From Actinomycetota bacterium (lineage in GTDB: Bacteria > Actinomycetota > Coriobacteriia > Coriobacteriales > RUG844), in the NCBI GenBank assembly GCA_013335845.1, contig JAAXUU010000025.1, positions 1 to 10,202 on the forward strand: 10,202 bases of DNA. The letters are read 5' to 3'. Shown here piece after piece: positions 1 to 6,932 of this stretch. Below the pieces are notes generated by a model. That model was not told the origin of the DNA, ran no database searches, and saw nothing but the letters and a program-made list of their open reading frames with translations. A program made the position numbers and the translations under genes. Position 1 is the stretch's first letter. Each line of letters begins with the position of its first letter.

Positions 1-375
1 GGCACGCAAGGCAGAGCAGGTGTCGCACTTCTGTACGATACCGTCATCTTCCATGTATTGCGGAGCGCCGTAGGGGCAGACCTTCACGCAGGTCTGGCAA
101 CCGATACACGTCGCATCGTCATGTTGAACGGTGCCGTCAGTGTCCTTGTACATAGCTCCGGTCGGGCATTCTGCAACGCAAATCGGGTTCTCGCAGTGGT
201 TGCACGAGAGTACCAGGTGGAGCATTGCGGCATCAGGGTAAGAACCGCACTAATATGTATCAACTCGGCGCAGGCGAGGGCCGGCAACCTGAATGTCGCG
301 GCGGTCCTTGCAGGCAACCTGGCAGGTACGGCAGCCGATGCAGCGTGTCATGTCAACGTAAAATCCCAAGCTCAT
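1..375 (-). pseudogene. DmsB-like 4Fe-4S electron-transfer subunit, 3' part outside window, in-frame TAG at codon 42
   Basis: Reading the minus strand from the ATG at 375-373 gives 125 codons to the window edge. They encode a polyferredoxin of the DmsB/NrfC type, which passes electrons from a membrane quinol oxidase subunit to a molybdopterin enzyme. Visible cysteine groups: C12-x2-C15-x2-C18-x3-C22; C58-x2-C61-x4-C66-x3-C70; C90-x2-C93-x2-C96-x3-C100; and the start of a further group at C117 and C120. The start is supported by a strong ribosome site 8 bases upstream and by the 3-base gap from the catalytic-subunit gene, so the two are probably co-transcribed and co-translated. Codon 42 (252-250) is TAG, between Asp-Thr-Tyr and Cys-Gly-Ser; the frame on both sides is conserved family sequence. 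As written, only a 41-residue peptide with one cysteine group would be made. A restart at Met51 (225-223) would lose that first group and has no visible ribosome site. A GAG to TAG change is the simplest origin. The family call is secure; whether the gene is really broken is not. Confidence 0.85.
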
Positions 376-378
376 GGC

Positions 379-3240
379 TTAAGCCTCCTTTACTTCAGGA
401 GCGTAGTAGGCAGGCATATCAACCTCATCGATTCCGGCGGCAAAGAACGGACCGCGATCGTAATCTTCGGGGATGGCCTCGCCGTCGTATTTTGCAATCT
501 CGATGAGCAAACTATTGTAACCATCGACCTGCGGGAAATAGTTGGATTGCTGTCCATCCGAGAGCACTTGTTCGGAGCCGCCTCGGTCGATGATGTCGGT
601 GGGTTCGGTCTCATCGAATACCGAACGAACGCCGTGTGGGATACCCACAGCGCCGGGTATCATGCCCTGCAGCGGCTGTGCGTGACGAAGCATCTTGCCA
701 AAGGCGTTGTAGCAAACGACCGTGTCGCCGGCTATGATGCCACGATCGGCGGCATCCTGTGCGTTCATGAATACAGGGTTGCGGAATGCCTCTTGCGTCC
801 AGACCATGTTGTCGTAGCAGGAGTGCGCACGACGCATGTAGTGAGGCGTGTAAGCCTGTAGGGGGTACTCGCCCGGAACCTTGTTGTCCCAGTCAGAGAA
901 AGTCTGCTGGTAACCACGGTTTGGCACGAAGTAGTTGGCATACGGCTTGATAGGCTCGGGGTTGATGCCGATTCGGTTGACATTATCAGCCTTGAACTGA
1001 CAGTAGATTTCCAGCTTACCGGACTCAGAGGGGCGCGGCCATGCGGTGTCGGCCACCACGACTTCGCCATTCGGACCCATGCCCAGCTTGTCGTTGAGGT
1101 AACCGATGTAGTTGCGCTTGTCGTCAGCGGAACGCGTGACCACGTACGAGCCATCGCTCATGAACTGGTCGAAGGAGATCTTACCTTCCTGTGTCGGATA
1201 ATCCGCGTGGTACTTCTCATTATCTTCATCGGTCCAAGTGATAACCGGATTCCACGAGTTGAGTTCAGAGGAGAGCTCGCGCATGCCCAAGAAGTAACCA
1301 AGCCACTGATCATAGTTGGTCTTGGGATAGGCCTTGTCCGGATCGTAACCCATACGCTCGAGGATTTCGCGGCAGATCGCCTTCTCCTCACGGCACTCGT
1401 ACATGGGCTTGATAAGCGGATGCCAAGCAAGCAAAGCGTCTTTGCGCTGCTTCTGGCCGTTACCGTCACCGAACGCGCTCGGCCAGCACAGCTCACCCCA
1501 ACTCTCGTCGTCATTACCCTCCCAGTGGGTTGCCACCGGCAGGATGATATCGGCAAACGAAGCAGTAAGCGAGTACTTGATTTCCAGGGAGATGCACGTG
1601 TCAGCGGCGCGCATAACCTCGATAGCGGTGGAGAGGTTACCGCGGGTCTGCATGAAGTTCGAGTTGGTGGCGAACATGAGGCGTGGGTTGACCGGCATCT
1701 CGCGAGCCTCGTGATACGTTGGAGTATTACAGCGCATCTTGGTAGGGTCATCGCCCGAACCGGCGGAATAAGAATCCTCGGTCGTTGAGATGTACGTGCC
1801 TGCGGCAAGCGAGCTCCACCACGAGTTACCCTCGATCATGCGGTTAGGACCGTTTTGAGCAAGCGAAACCGCCAACGCGTCGATGTACCCATAGTCGCCG
1901 CCCGCATGTTGGATCATGCGATAACCGGAGTCTCCTGCGTCCCACGTGTATATAGCAGCCGAGCCGTGACCGGATTTGCCGTAGTGACAGCCCAATGCAG
2001 AGAGTGTCATGAATGCTTGCGGCAGGTTCTCCGCGCCCAAGTAGCGGGAAGCGGCGTAGCTGTGCAGGAACATGACCGCGTTGTTTTTGCCGGCCATCTC
2101 GGCATACCAGGTGATGTCCTCCACGGGAGTTCCGCAGATCTCTGAGGCCCATTCCGGTGTCTTGGGGGTGCCGTCATACACGCCCAAGATATAATCGCGA
2201 TAATTCTCGTCAGTGGTAGCCTTTTCCGGCATGGTCTCCGGCGTAAAGCCAACCGTACGTTCGGCGAGGAAGTCCCAATCGATGATGTCGCCCTTCTCGT
2301 TATCGAGTCGAATCATCTCATACATAGCGCCCAGTAAGAATGAGGTGTCAGTGCCCGGGCGTACGCGGATCCACTTTGCCTCGAGGACCGAAGCGGTAAC
2401 GTTGTAGTCAGGACCTACGTAGACGAAATTGACGCCGGATTCTTTGGCGTTGGTGAGGTACTGCATACTGGTGTGCTGTGACCACGCAGGGTTGCAACCG
2501 TAGAGCACGATGGTGTCGGCGTTGGGGAGGTCGTACTTGTCTGGGGCCATCATGATGTCGGGATGGTCGCCCCATGAGTACATGCCCAAAGCCTCGGTCT
2601 GGAATGCCCAGCAGCCGAATGACTCGCACTCGGTGTCATAGATAGCACCGCCCATGACGGGGAACATAGCTGAGCCGGGAGCCCAGCGCCAGCCGTTGCA
2701 GACGATGCTGTTCTGGCCATAGGTGTCGTAGACGCGGGTTAGCTCACCGGTGACATAGGTGAGAGCTTCATCCCAGCTGATGCGTTCCCATTCGTCCTTG
2801 CCACGAAGCTCACCATGAGCAGTCTCCCCGCCGCCTGGCTGCCAGTTCTTGCGCTTCATAGGGTACTTGATGCGGTCGGCGTTGTAGACCTGTTGCCGCA
2901 ACGAACGACCTCGCAAGCAACCACGTTGCTGTGGTGCATCAAAGCTATCCTCGCGAACATCGTCAGTCTTCTGGCGAACCACGATACCGTCAACGACGTA
3001 GCCCAGATTCATGCACATCTGATTGCAGTTTTGATGGCAGTGAATGGGCAACCACTCGCCCTCACCACCCAAAATCGCAGCATCCGAAGCAACAGCATGT
3101 GGCGTTACCTCTGTGCCTGAAGCACTGGTGGCTTTCTGCGAAGCGCAGCCTACCAAGCCAAAGACTGTCGTTGCTGCCGCGGCACCAGCAGACGCGCGCA
3201 GAAAATCGCGACGACTGATCCCTCTCTCAAACAATGACAT
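379..3240 (-). CDS. Tat-exported molybdopterin oxidoreductase catalytic subunit (DMSO reductase family, DmsA-like)
   Basis: A 953-residue catalytic subunit of the DMSO reductase family, which binds bis-molybdopterin guanine dinucleotide and one 4Fe-4S cluster and normally works outside the membrane as a terminal reductase. The ATG at 3240 is chosen because AAGGAG stands 7 bases upstream and the protein then opens with a Tat signal (SRRDFL at 9-14 and an Ala-rich hydrophobic stretch). An in-frame ATG at 3336 would add 32 residues in front of the signal and is unlikely. The signal ends in Leu-Val-Gly-Cys (29-32), which fits a lipobox. The cluster ligands are C68-x3-C72-x3-C76 and C108, the last in RGCLRGRS (106-113), typical of DmsA-like proteins. 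Residues about 120-780 match the molybdopterin core; about 785-930 is the C-terminal dinucleotide-binding domain. The Mo ligand could not be assigned; the segment 198-212 (GGAIYDTECESFGCW) is the likely area. Substrate unknown: S-oxide, N-oxide or a dietary or aromatic compound are all possible. It forms an operon with the ferredoxin subunit and is divergent from the PucR-type regulator. Confidence 0.93.
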   Translation of the reverse strand: MSLFERGISRRDFLRASAGAAAATTVFGLVGCASQKATSASGTEVTPHAVASDAAILGGEGEWLPIHCHQNCNQMCMNLGYVVDGIVVRQKTDDVREDSFDAPQQRGCLRGRSLRQQVYNADRIKYPMKRKNWQPGGGETAHGELRGKDEWERISWDEALTYVTGELTRVYDTYGQNSIVCNGWRWAPGSAMFPVMGGAIYDTECESFGCWAFQTEALGMYSWGDHPDIMMAPDKYDLPNADTIVLYGCNPAWSQHTSMQYLTNAKESGVNFVYVGPDYNVTASVLEAKWIRVRPGTDTSFLLGAMYEMIRLDNEKGDIIDWDFLAERTVGFTPETMPEKATTDENYRDYILGVYDGTPKTPEWASEICGTPVEDITWYAEMAGKNNAVMFLHSYAASRYLGAENLPQAFMTLSALGCHYGKSGHGSAAIYTWDAGDSGYRMIQHAGGDYGYIDALAVSLAQNGPNRMIEGNSWWSSLAAGTYISTTEDSYSAGSGDDPTKMRCNTPTYHEAREMPVNPRLMFATNSNFMQTRGNLSTAIEVMRAADTCISLEIKYSLTASFADIILPVATHWEGNDDESWGELCWPSAFGDGNGQKQRKDALLAWHPLIKPMYECREEKAICREILERMGYDPDKAYPKTNYDQWLGYFLGMRELSSELNSWNPVITWTDEDNEKYHADYPTQEGKISFDQFMSDGSYVVTRSADDKRNYIGYLNDKLGMGPNGEVVVADTAWPRPSESGKLEIYCQFKADNVNRIGINPEPIKPYANYFVPNRGYQQTFSDWDNKVPGEYPLQAYTPHYMRRAHSCYDNMVWTQEAFRNPVFMNAQDAADRGIIAGDTVVCYNAFGKMLRHAQPLQGMIPGAVGIPHGVRSVFDETEPTDIIDRGGSEQVLSDGQQSNYFPQVDGYNSLLIEIAKYDGEAIPEDYDRGPFFAAGIDEVDMPAYYAPEVKEA
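384..390 (-). promoter_or_regulatory. Ribosome binding site of the ferredoxin subunit
   Basis: The minus strand reads AAGGAGG, a full match to the anti-Shine-Dalgarno core, 8 bases before the ATG at 375-373. It lies inside the last codons of the catalytic-subunit gene, so the two genes are probably translated from one message. It shows that the start upstream of the TAG codon is a genuine one. Confidence 0.8.
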
Positions 3241-3247
3241 ATTCCTT

Positions 3248-3253
3248 CTCCTT
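3248..3253 (-). promoter_or_regulatory. Ribosome binding site fixing the start of the molybdopterin subunit
   Basis: The minus strand reads AAGGAG, 7 bases before the ATG at 3240-3238, within a purine-rich run. It decides the start in favour of the Tat-signal methionine over the longer reading frame opening at 3336. Confidence 0.75.
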
Positions 3254-3395
3254 CTCATTATCGGTAGAACAATTTGATCGTCCTTCCTCCACGAAAAGGA
3301 TACGCGCGTGCTCATTCGATGGTCCAATACTTGCATCGTATGAATTACTATGCTTTGAAGGCATAATGAGAGATAAATACTTCACTTTTAGGCTA

Positions 3396-3411
3396 TTGTG
3401 CAAATGCACAA
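3396..3411. promoter_or_regulatory. Palindromic operator candidate in the divergent region
   Basis: TTGTGCA-AA-TGCACAA is a perfect inverted repeat of 7-base arms around two A bases. It lies 155 bases upstream of the molybdoenzyme start and 183 bases upstream of the regulator start. Its length and symmetry suit a dimeric DNA-binding protein. The divergent PucR-type protein is the obvious candidate, but a Crp/Fnr-type or other regulator is equally possible. The core TGCAAATGC recurs once at 3683-3691 inside the regulator gene, there without the symmetric arms. Confidence 0.5.
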
Positions 3412-3594
3412 CGAAGTGCTGATGATTTTGCATCATACAATATGGTAGTTTTTCAATAATGGCAGTATGCTGACATCAGTTCAGATGAAAGCATTTATTC
3501 AAGCCTTCAAATAGGAAGTGCTCTCTTAGGGCTGTTCATCACTTTGTTATACGGGTTCTTCGCAATCGAATGTTTTGATTAGTCGGAGGTACTA

Positions 3595-4824
3595 ATGGAA
3601 ACGAAGGAAATATACGAGACGCTTTTCATCGCTCTTGGCAAGTTCAATAGCGATGCACTTGTTGTCGCCGCATTTGACATTATGCAAATGCCCATAGTGG
3701 TTACCGATGCGACGTTTGTGGTTACCGGGAAATATCCTCTGACCCCCTGCGGCGATGAACAGTGGGACGCCAATGTCGTCGGCAAGCAAATCGAGTCGAA
3801 ATATATAGACATCTTCCTCCGCGATAATATGTGGGAAGCATACGGCAATGACTATGTTCCTATTTACACGAACTGGGGCTACTTTGCCGAACAGCCACGC
3901 TACGCTTGTGCCATTGTCGATAATGGCGAGGTTTTGGGGTATGTATCGGCGTTAGCCACGGGTTTCGAATGTGAAGAATGGCACACGACCGCCATGTTGC
4001 TGATTTCGAGAGCGTTCTCTATCGGCTGCGGCAAAAGATACCAAGAAAGCCGCTACGGGGGATACCTTTCCGGGGTGTTGCTGCAAGGCCTCTTGGCCGG
4101 TGAATTCAAAAACGAAGAAGAGTTCGATCGCATGTACGCTATCACGGGGGAGACGCTGAAGCCCGGCTTCGTCTTGATGTCAGTCAAGACACGCAATCTC
4201 ATGAATAAACCGTTCGAATCCTATATCGGGTCGAAACTTCGTGAATTCATCAGCAATGTCTTAACAGTTGTCCAAAATGAGAAACTCTATGTCCTCTTGT
4301 GCGGTGTTTCAGACGGTTTCGACAAGCAACAATCATTCAGGGATGCGGTGGTATATCTAAAAACCGTTGACGCAAGTTGTGGATTCAGCAGACGGTTTGA
4401 ACATCCCTATCCTCTCACGACGTATAAATGGCAGGCCGACAAAGCTCTTGAGATAGGGTCCGCTATCAAGCCTCAAAAATCTATGTTTCACTATGATGAT
4501 CTCATTTCCGAAATCATGCTTTCGGTGTTAAAGGAGAAAGCTCCTCTCGAAAATTTCGTGCACCCTTCCGTAGTGAGGTTGTCGAAATACGATGTCATGC
4601 ACAATACGGATTACATGATGACTCTGAAGACATACTTATCGAATTCATCAGATAAGGCAGCAACTGCAGTACAGCTCCGCATCCATCGTAACACCTTGAG
4701 ATATCGGCTGGAGAAAATCAAGGAGATAACGGGGCTCGAGAACCTTGAAGGACCCGCTGTTCTGTTTCTCTATCTAAGCCTCCTCGTGAGCACAAATCCT
4801 CTTGCCGAGCCCCACGGTAAATAG
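3595..4824 (+). CDS. PucR/CdaR-type transcriptional regulator
   Basis: A 409-residue cytoplasmic regulator. The C-terminal part (about 340-400) is the PucR-type helix-turn-helix: a run of the kind DKAATAVQLRIHRNTLRYRL, followed by a conserved KIKEITGL segment and a hydrophobic helix. This family places its DNA-binding domain at the C-terminus and senses small molecules, often nitrogen compounds or carboxylic acids, through N-terminal domains. The middle (about 150-300) resembles the degenerate GGDEF-like domain of CdaR/PucR proteins; the first 150 residues look like a PAS- or GAF-like sensor, though no ligand site can be named. The start is fixed by GGAGG at 3585-3589, 5 bases before the ATG. 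It is divergent from the molybdoenzyme and upstream of the double-cubane cassette, so it may control one or both and itself. The ligand is unknown. The family call is firm for the C-terminus and weaker for the sensor. Confidence 0.88.
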   Translation: METKEIYETLFIALGKFNSDALVVAAFDIMQMPIVVTDATFVVTGKYPLTPCGDEQWDANVVGKQIESKYIDIFLRDNMWEAYGNDYVPIYTNWGYFAEQPRYACAIVDNGEVLGYVSALATGFECEEWHTTAMLLISRAFSIGCGKRYQESRYGGYLSGVLLQGLLAGEFKNEEEFDRMYAITGETLKPGFVLMSVKTRNLMNKPFESYIGSKLREFISNVLTVVQNEKLYVLLCGVSDGFDKQQSFRDAVVYLKTVDASCGFSRRFEHPYPLTTYKWQADKALEIGSAIKPQKSMFHYDDLISEIMLSVLKEKAPLENFVHPSVVRLSKYDVMHNTDYMMTLKTYLSNSSDKAATAVQLRIHRNTLRYRLEKIKEITGLENLEGPAVLFLYLSLLVSTNPLAEPHGK

Positions 4825-4855
4825 CAGGGGGAACGTTACGCCCTCAATCGCCAAG

Positions 4856-5056
4856 ATGATTGATGAGTTGGAGATGAACATAAAGCGGATAGTCGCTCGC
4901 TCCCCGATGTGTCAGGAAAGAGCATCAACACATCGAACGATATCCAAGGTTCATTTACGTAGTTGCCATCATTTCGAAGAAAAGCTTGGAATCGAAGTAG
5001 GGCATTTTGTAAGTCTTGAGGGTATTGGGACGGTACCGCTGGCGGAGACCATGTGA
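4856..5056 (+). CDS. Small unrecognised reading frame (about 66 residues), doubtful
   Basis: Possible start at ATG 4856; a second in-frame ATG lies at 4874, with GGAG just before it. The frame is also open upstream to a TTG at 4802 inside the regulator gene. The product is hydrophilic at its N-terminus, with two cysteines mid-chain, and matches no family I recognise. It ends at the TGA at 5054-5056, overlapping the GTG of the next small frame in a GTGA junction. That overlap could mean translational coupling. Equally, the two frames could be halves of one gene broken by an indel between 5020 and 5053, where both frames are open. Ribosome sites are weak. It may not be expressed. Confidence 0.25.
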   Translation: MIDELEMNIKRIVARSPMCQERASTHRTISKVHLRSCHHFEEKLGIEVGHFVSLEGIGTVPLAETM

Positions 5057-5268
5057 CCAGCGTCTACGCGTTCAAAGTGGGAAACCGCACCTTTATAGAC
5101 ATCTCCTTGCGGCAGCTTATTTCAGTCAATACAATCGACCCCGCGGGATGCATTCATGGCCTGAGTCCTTGCCTGGCCGTTGAGTATTCCATCAAATGCA
5201 TCAAGACAGACAAGCTGCTGCTTTCAAGTTCATGCGAGGTCATTGTTGACCTTCCGGCGGAGCGATAG
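5053..5268 (+). CDS. Small unrecognised reading frame (71 residues, GTG start), doubtful
   Basis: The GTG at 5053 overlaps the stop of the preceding frame. The product has alternating hydrophobic and polar residues suggesting beta-strands, four cysteines, and an Asp-Pro-Ala-Gly-Cys-Ile-His-Gly segment near residues 29-36. No signal peptide or membrane helix is seen. It stops 27 bases before the double-cubane reductase gene, so it would be the operon's first member if real. The frame is open from 5020, so it could be the 3' half of a frameshifted gene starting near 4856, together about 137 residues. Function unknown. Confidence 0.28.
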   Translation: MTSVYAFKVGNRTFIDISLRQLISVNTIDPAGCIHGLSPCLAVEYSIKCIKTDKLLLSSSCEVIVDLPAER

Positions 5269-5295
5269 TGCGGCGCGTCAGAAGAGAAAGCGGAT

Positions 5296-6573
5296 ATGAT
5301 TGTGGCTGATTACGTAAAAATGTGGGAGGACCTCGGAATGGACCTCGAGAAGCACGACGCACTCTGCGAGGTCTTGCCGATGGCTTTTAGTGATGTATAT
5401 CTCTCACAGGAAAACCGCCCGGATAATATGGCGTTCTACGATTTCGTCGTATCGGAAATCCATGGTGTGCGTCCTGCTGAACTCATCGAGCATCAAAAGC
5501 AGGATGGGAAGGTATTCGGTACCTTCTGCGTCTATGTTCCCGACGAAGTGGTTTTTGCGGCAGGTGCTATCGCGACCGGCCTTTGCGGTGGTTCCCAGTT
5601 TTGGGTCCCTGGCGGCGAGAAGGTTCTCCCGAAGGGACTTTGTCCCCTAATAAAGGCGTCGGTGGGTGCTCGTCTCGACAAGACGTGTCCGTTCTTCCGC
5701 ATAGCAGACATGTTCGTCGGTGAGACCACGTGCGATGGCAAGAAGAAAGCTTGGGAGATTCTCGGTGAGGATGTTCCCATGCACATCATGGATATACCGC
5801 AGATGAAGCGTGACAAGGATATCGTCGCTTGGAAAGACGAGATAGCGTCGTTTGCCCAAGTCGTCGAGGAATTCACGGGAAATACCATTAACGCCGAAAG
5901 TCTTGGCGAAGCGATTGAACTCATCAATGAAAAGCGTAAGGCACTTGCCCGCGTATACGAAGCCCGCAAGGCTGCCAAGAGCCCCATCAGCGGCAGGGAT
6001 GCTCTCCTCATGTCACAGATCGCCTTCTATGATGACCCGGCGCGCTGTGCCCAGATGGCGAACAAGCTGGCCGATGAGCTCGAGCAGCGCATAGCAGACG
6101 GCGTAAGCGTGTTTCCCGAGGGGACGAAGCGCATTTTGCTCACGGGGACACCGCTGGCGATTCCCAACTGGAAACTCCACCATATCATCGAGAACAGTGG
6201 AGCCGCCGTCGTCTGCGAGGAGATGTGCACCGGGACCCGTTACTTCGAGAACCTCGTCGACGAGACGCAGACCACGCTCGAAGACCAATTCATGGCGCTT
6301 TCCGAGCGTTACATGAAAACGAACTGCGCATGTTTCACGCCGAACAATGCTCGAATCGACGATATCCTCCGCTTGGCTAAGGACTACGACGTGGATGGTG
6401 TCATCGACGTGAACCTTAAGTTCTGCAGCCTCTATGACGTCGAAGGATATACGGTCGAGCGCGCGCTCAAAGAAGCTGGCATCCCCGTCCTCGGTCTCGA
6501 GACCGATTACACCGATGAAGACGCAGGGCAGCTCAAGACCCGCATCGGTGCTTTTATCGAGATGCTGGGTTAA
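5296..6573 (+). CDS. Double-cubane-cluster anaerobic reductase (HgdB/YjiM-like, 2-hydroxyacyl-CoA dehydratase subunit D family)
   Basis: A 425-residue protein of the 2-hydroxyacyl-CoA dehydratase D family, in the YjiM/double-cubane-cluster branch. Characterised members bind a double-cubane 8Fe-9S cluster and carry out ATP-driven low-potential reductions of small molecules rather than acyl-CoA dehydration. Diagnostic segments, in order: GTFCVYVPDE (75-84), GLCGGSQFWVPGGEKVLP (95-112), LCPLIKAS (115-122), KTCPFFRIAD (129-138), VGETTCDGKKK (141-151), EEMCTGTRYFEN (308-319), NCACFTPN (343-350), LKFCSLYDVEG (375-385), LETDYTDED (401-409). Candidate cluster cysteines are 78, 116, 131, 146, 311, 346 and 377. 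No signal peptide, so cytoplasmic. It is longer than the roughly 380-residue E. coli YjiM, mainly from an N-terminal extension. The ribosome site before 5296 is weak; ATG 5338 (Met15) has GGGAGG 8 bases upstream and is the alternative start. The next two genes are its usual partners. The physiological substrate is unknown. Confidence 0.9.
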   Translation: MIVADYVKMWEDLGMDLEKHDALCEVLPMAFSDVYLSQENRPDNMAFYDFVVSEIHGVRPAELIEHQKQDGKVFGTFCVYVPDEVVFAAGAIATGLCGGSQFWVPGGEKVLPKGLCPLIKASVGARLDKTCPFFRIADMFVGETTCDGKKKAWEILGEDVPMHIMDIPQMKRDKDIVAWKDEIASFAQVVEEFTGNTINAESLGEAIELINEKRKALARVYEARKAAKSPISGRDALLMSQIAFYDDPARCAQMANKLADELEQRIADGVSVFPEGTKRILLTGTPLAIPNWKLHHIIENSGAAVVCEEMCTGTRYFENLVDETQTTLEDQFMALSERYMKTNCACFTPNNARIDDILRLAKDYDVDGVIDVNLKFCSLYDVEGYTVERALKEAGIPVLGLETDYTDEDAGQLKTRIGAFIEMLG

Positions 6574-6610
6574 CAGGAACGGACCGAAGACAAGGGGCGT
6601 TCGAATACCG

Positions 6611-6616
6611 AAGGAG
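6611..6616 (+). promoter_or_regulatory. Ribosome binding site pointing to an ATA codon
   Basis: AAGGAG stands exactly 6 bases before the codon ATA at 6623-6625, where the DUF3343 protein is expected to begin. No ATG, GTG or TTG lies at the right distance in this frame; the next candidate, GTG at 6638, is 21 bases away. The site therefore marks ATA as the real or former start position. Confidence 0.6.
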
Positions 6617-6622
6617 AAGCAG

Positions 6623-6877
6623 ATAATCGATTGCTACGTGCTTTTCGAGAGTCATACCCACGGATGGCGTCTCTTCGGGCTCCTTCGCGAGGAGGGTATC
6701 GCTGCGCGCATTTCGCCGACACCGCGCGCGGCGCGCTCCTCTTGCGGCGTATCGCTTCTTATCGAGTGCTCGGACCGTGAAAGAGTTGAGAGGGTTGCCG
6801 CGGCTGCGGAAGCGGAGTACGCCGAAATCGTGGAACTGCCATCGCAAATCAACCCGAATCGCAACAGGTATTGCTGA
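6623..6877 (+). CDS. DUF3343 small protein (putative Se/S carrier-like), apparent ATA start
   Basis: An 84-residue protein of the DUF3343 family, small cytoplasmic proteins annotated as putative selenium/sulfur carriers and often encoded with YjiM-like reductases and their activators. The family pattern is clear: CYVLFESHTHG near the N-terminus, PTPRAARSSCG in the middle, and the characteristic C-terminus LPSQINPNRNRYC ending in a cysteine. The first codon is the oddity. The Shine-Dalgarno AAGGAG leads to ATA at 6623, followed by ATC-GAT-TGC-TAC. Family members I recall begin Met-Ile-(Glu/Asp)-Cys-Tyr, so an ATG to ATA change is likely. The frame stays open upstream to an ATG at 6434 inside the reductase gene, but that extension is not family sequence. 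GTG at 6638 would remove the first beta-strand. The gene lies 49 bases after the reductase and 55 before the activator, in one operon. The carrier role is a family-level suggestion, not shown here. Confidence 0.8.
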   Translation: MIDCYVLFESHTHGWRLFGLLREEGIAARISPTPRAARSSCGVSLLIECSDRERVERVAAAAEAEYAEIVELPSQINPNRNRYC

Positions 6878-6932
6878 TGGCATCCCACCAAGAGTCACGA
6901 AACCCGGCAGGATTCGAGATTTGAGAGATATG

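Larger units (their letters stand above)
3241..3594. promoter_or_regulatory. Divergent intergenic region between the molybdoenzyme and regulator genes
   Basis: A 354-base stretch with no convincing gene, visibly richer in A and T than the genes beside it. It must carry the promoters for the molybdoenzyme operon (minus) and the PucR-type regulator (plus). The clearest element is a 16-base palindrome at 3396-3411, listed separately. Weaker inverted repeats are TATGC/GCATA (3349-3353 and 3361-3365) and TGATG/CATCA (3420-3424 and 3431-3435). On the plus strand TATACG (3548-3553) is a possible -10 box for the regulator, without a clear -35. No minus-strand promoter could be fixed with confidence. 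Short reading frames here are not supported. Confidence 0.6.

Noticed and set aside
250..252. Pyrrolysine insertion at the TAG codon
   Set aside because: No Pyl genes are visible, the position is not known to need a special residue in this family, and a single GAG-to-TAG change is simpler. It is kept only as a check under the main finding.
58..861. Plus-strand open frame of 267 codons across the ferredoxin and molybdoenzyme genes
   Set aside because: It is antisense to two strongly recognised genes, has no ribosome site, and its translation resembles no family. It is long because of codon bias on the other strand.
3241..3336. Longer molybdoenzyme starting at 3336
   Set aside because: It would put 32 basic residues before the Tat motif, and the strong ribosome site at 3248-3253 favours the start at 3240.
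5053..5268. Faint likeness of the Asp-Pro-Ala-Gly-x-x-His-Gly segment to the hotdog thioesterase Asn-Pro-x-Gly-x-x-His-Gly motif
   Set aside because: Only a few residues agree, the spacing to the preceding segment is too long and the product ends too soon. It is not enough to name a family.
6434..6622. DUF3343 start at ATG 6434
   Set aside because: It overlaps 140 bases of the reductase gene, has no ribosome site, and the extra 63 residues are not family sequence.
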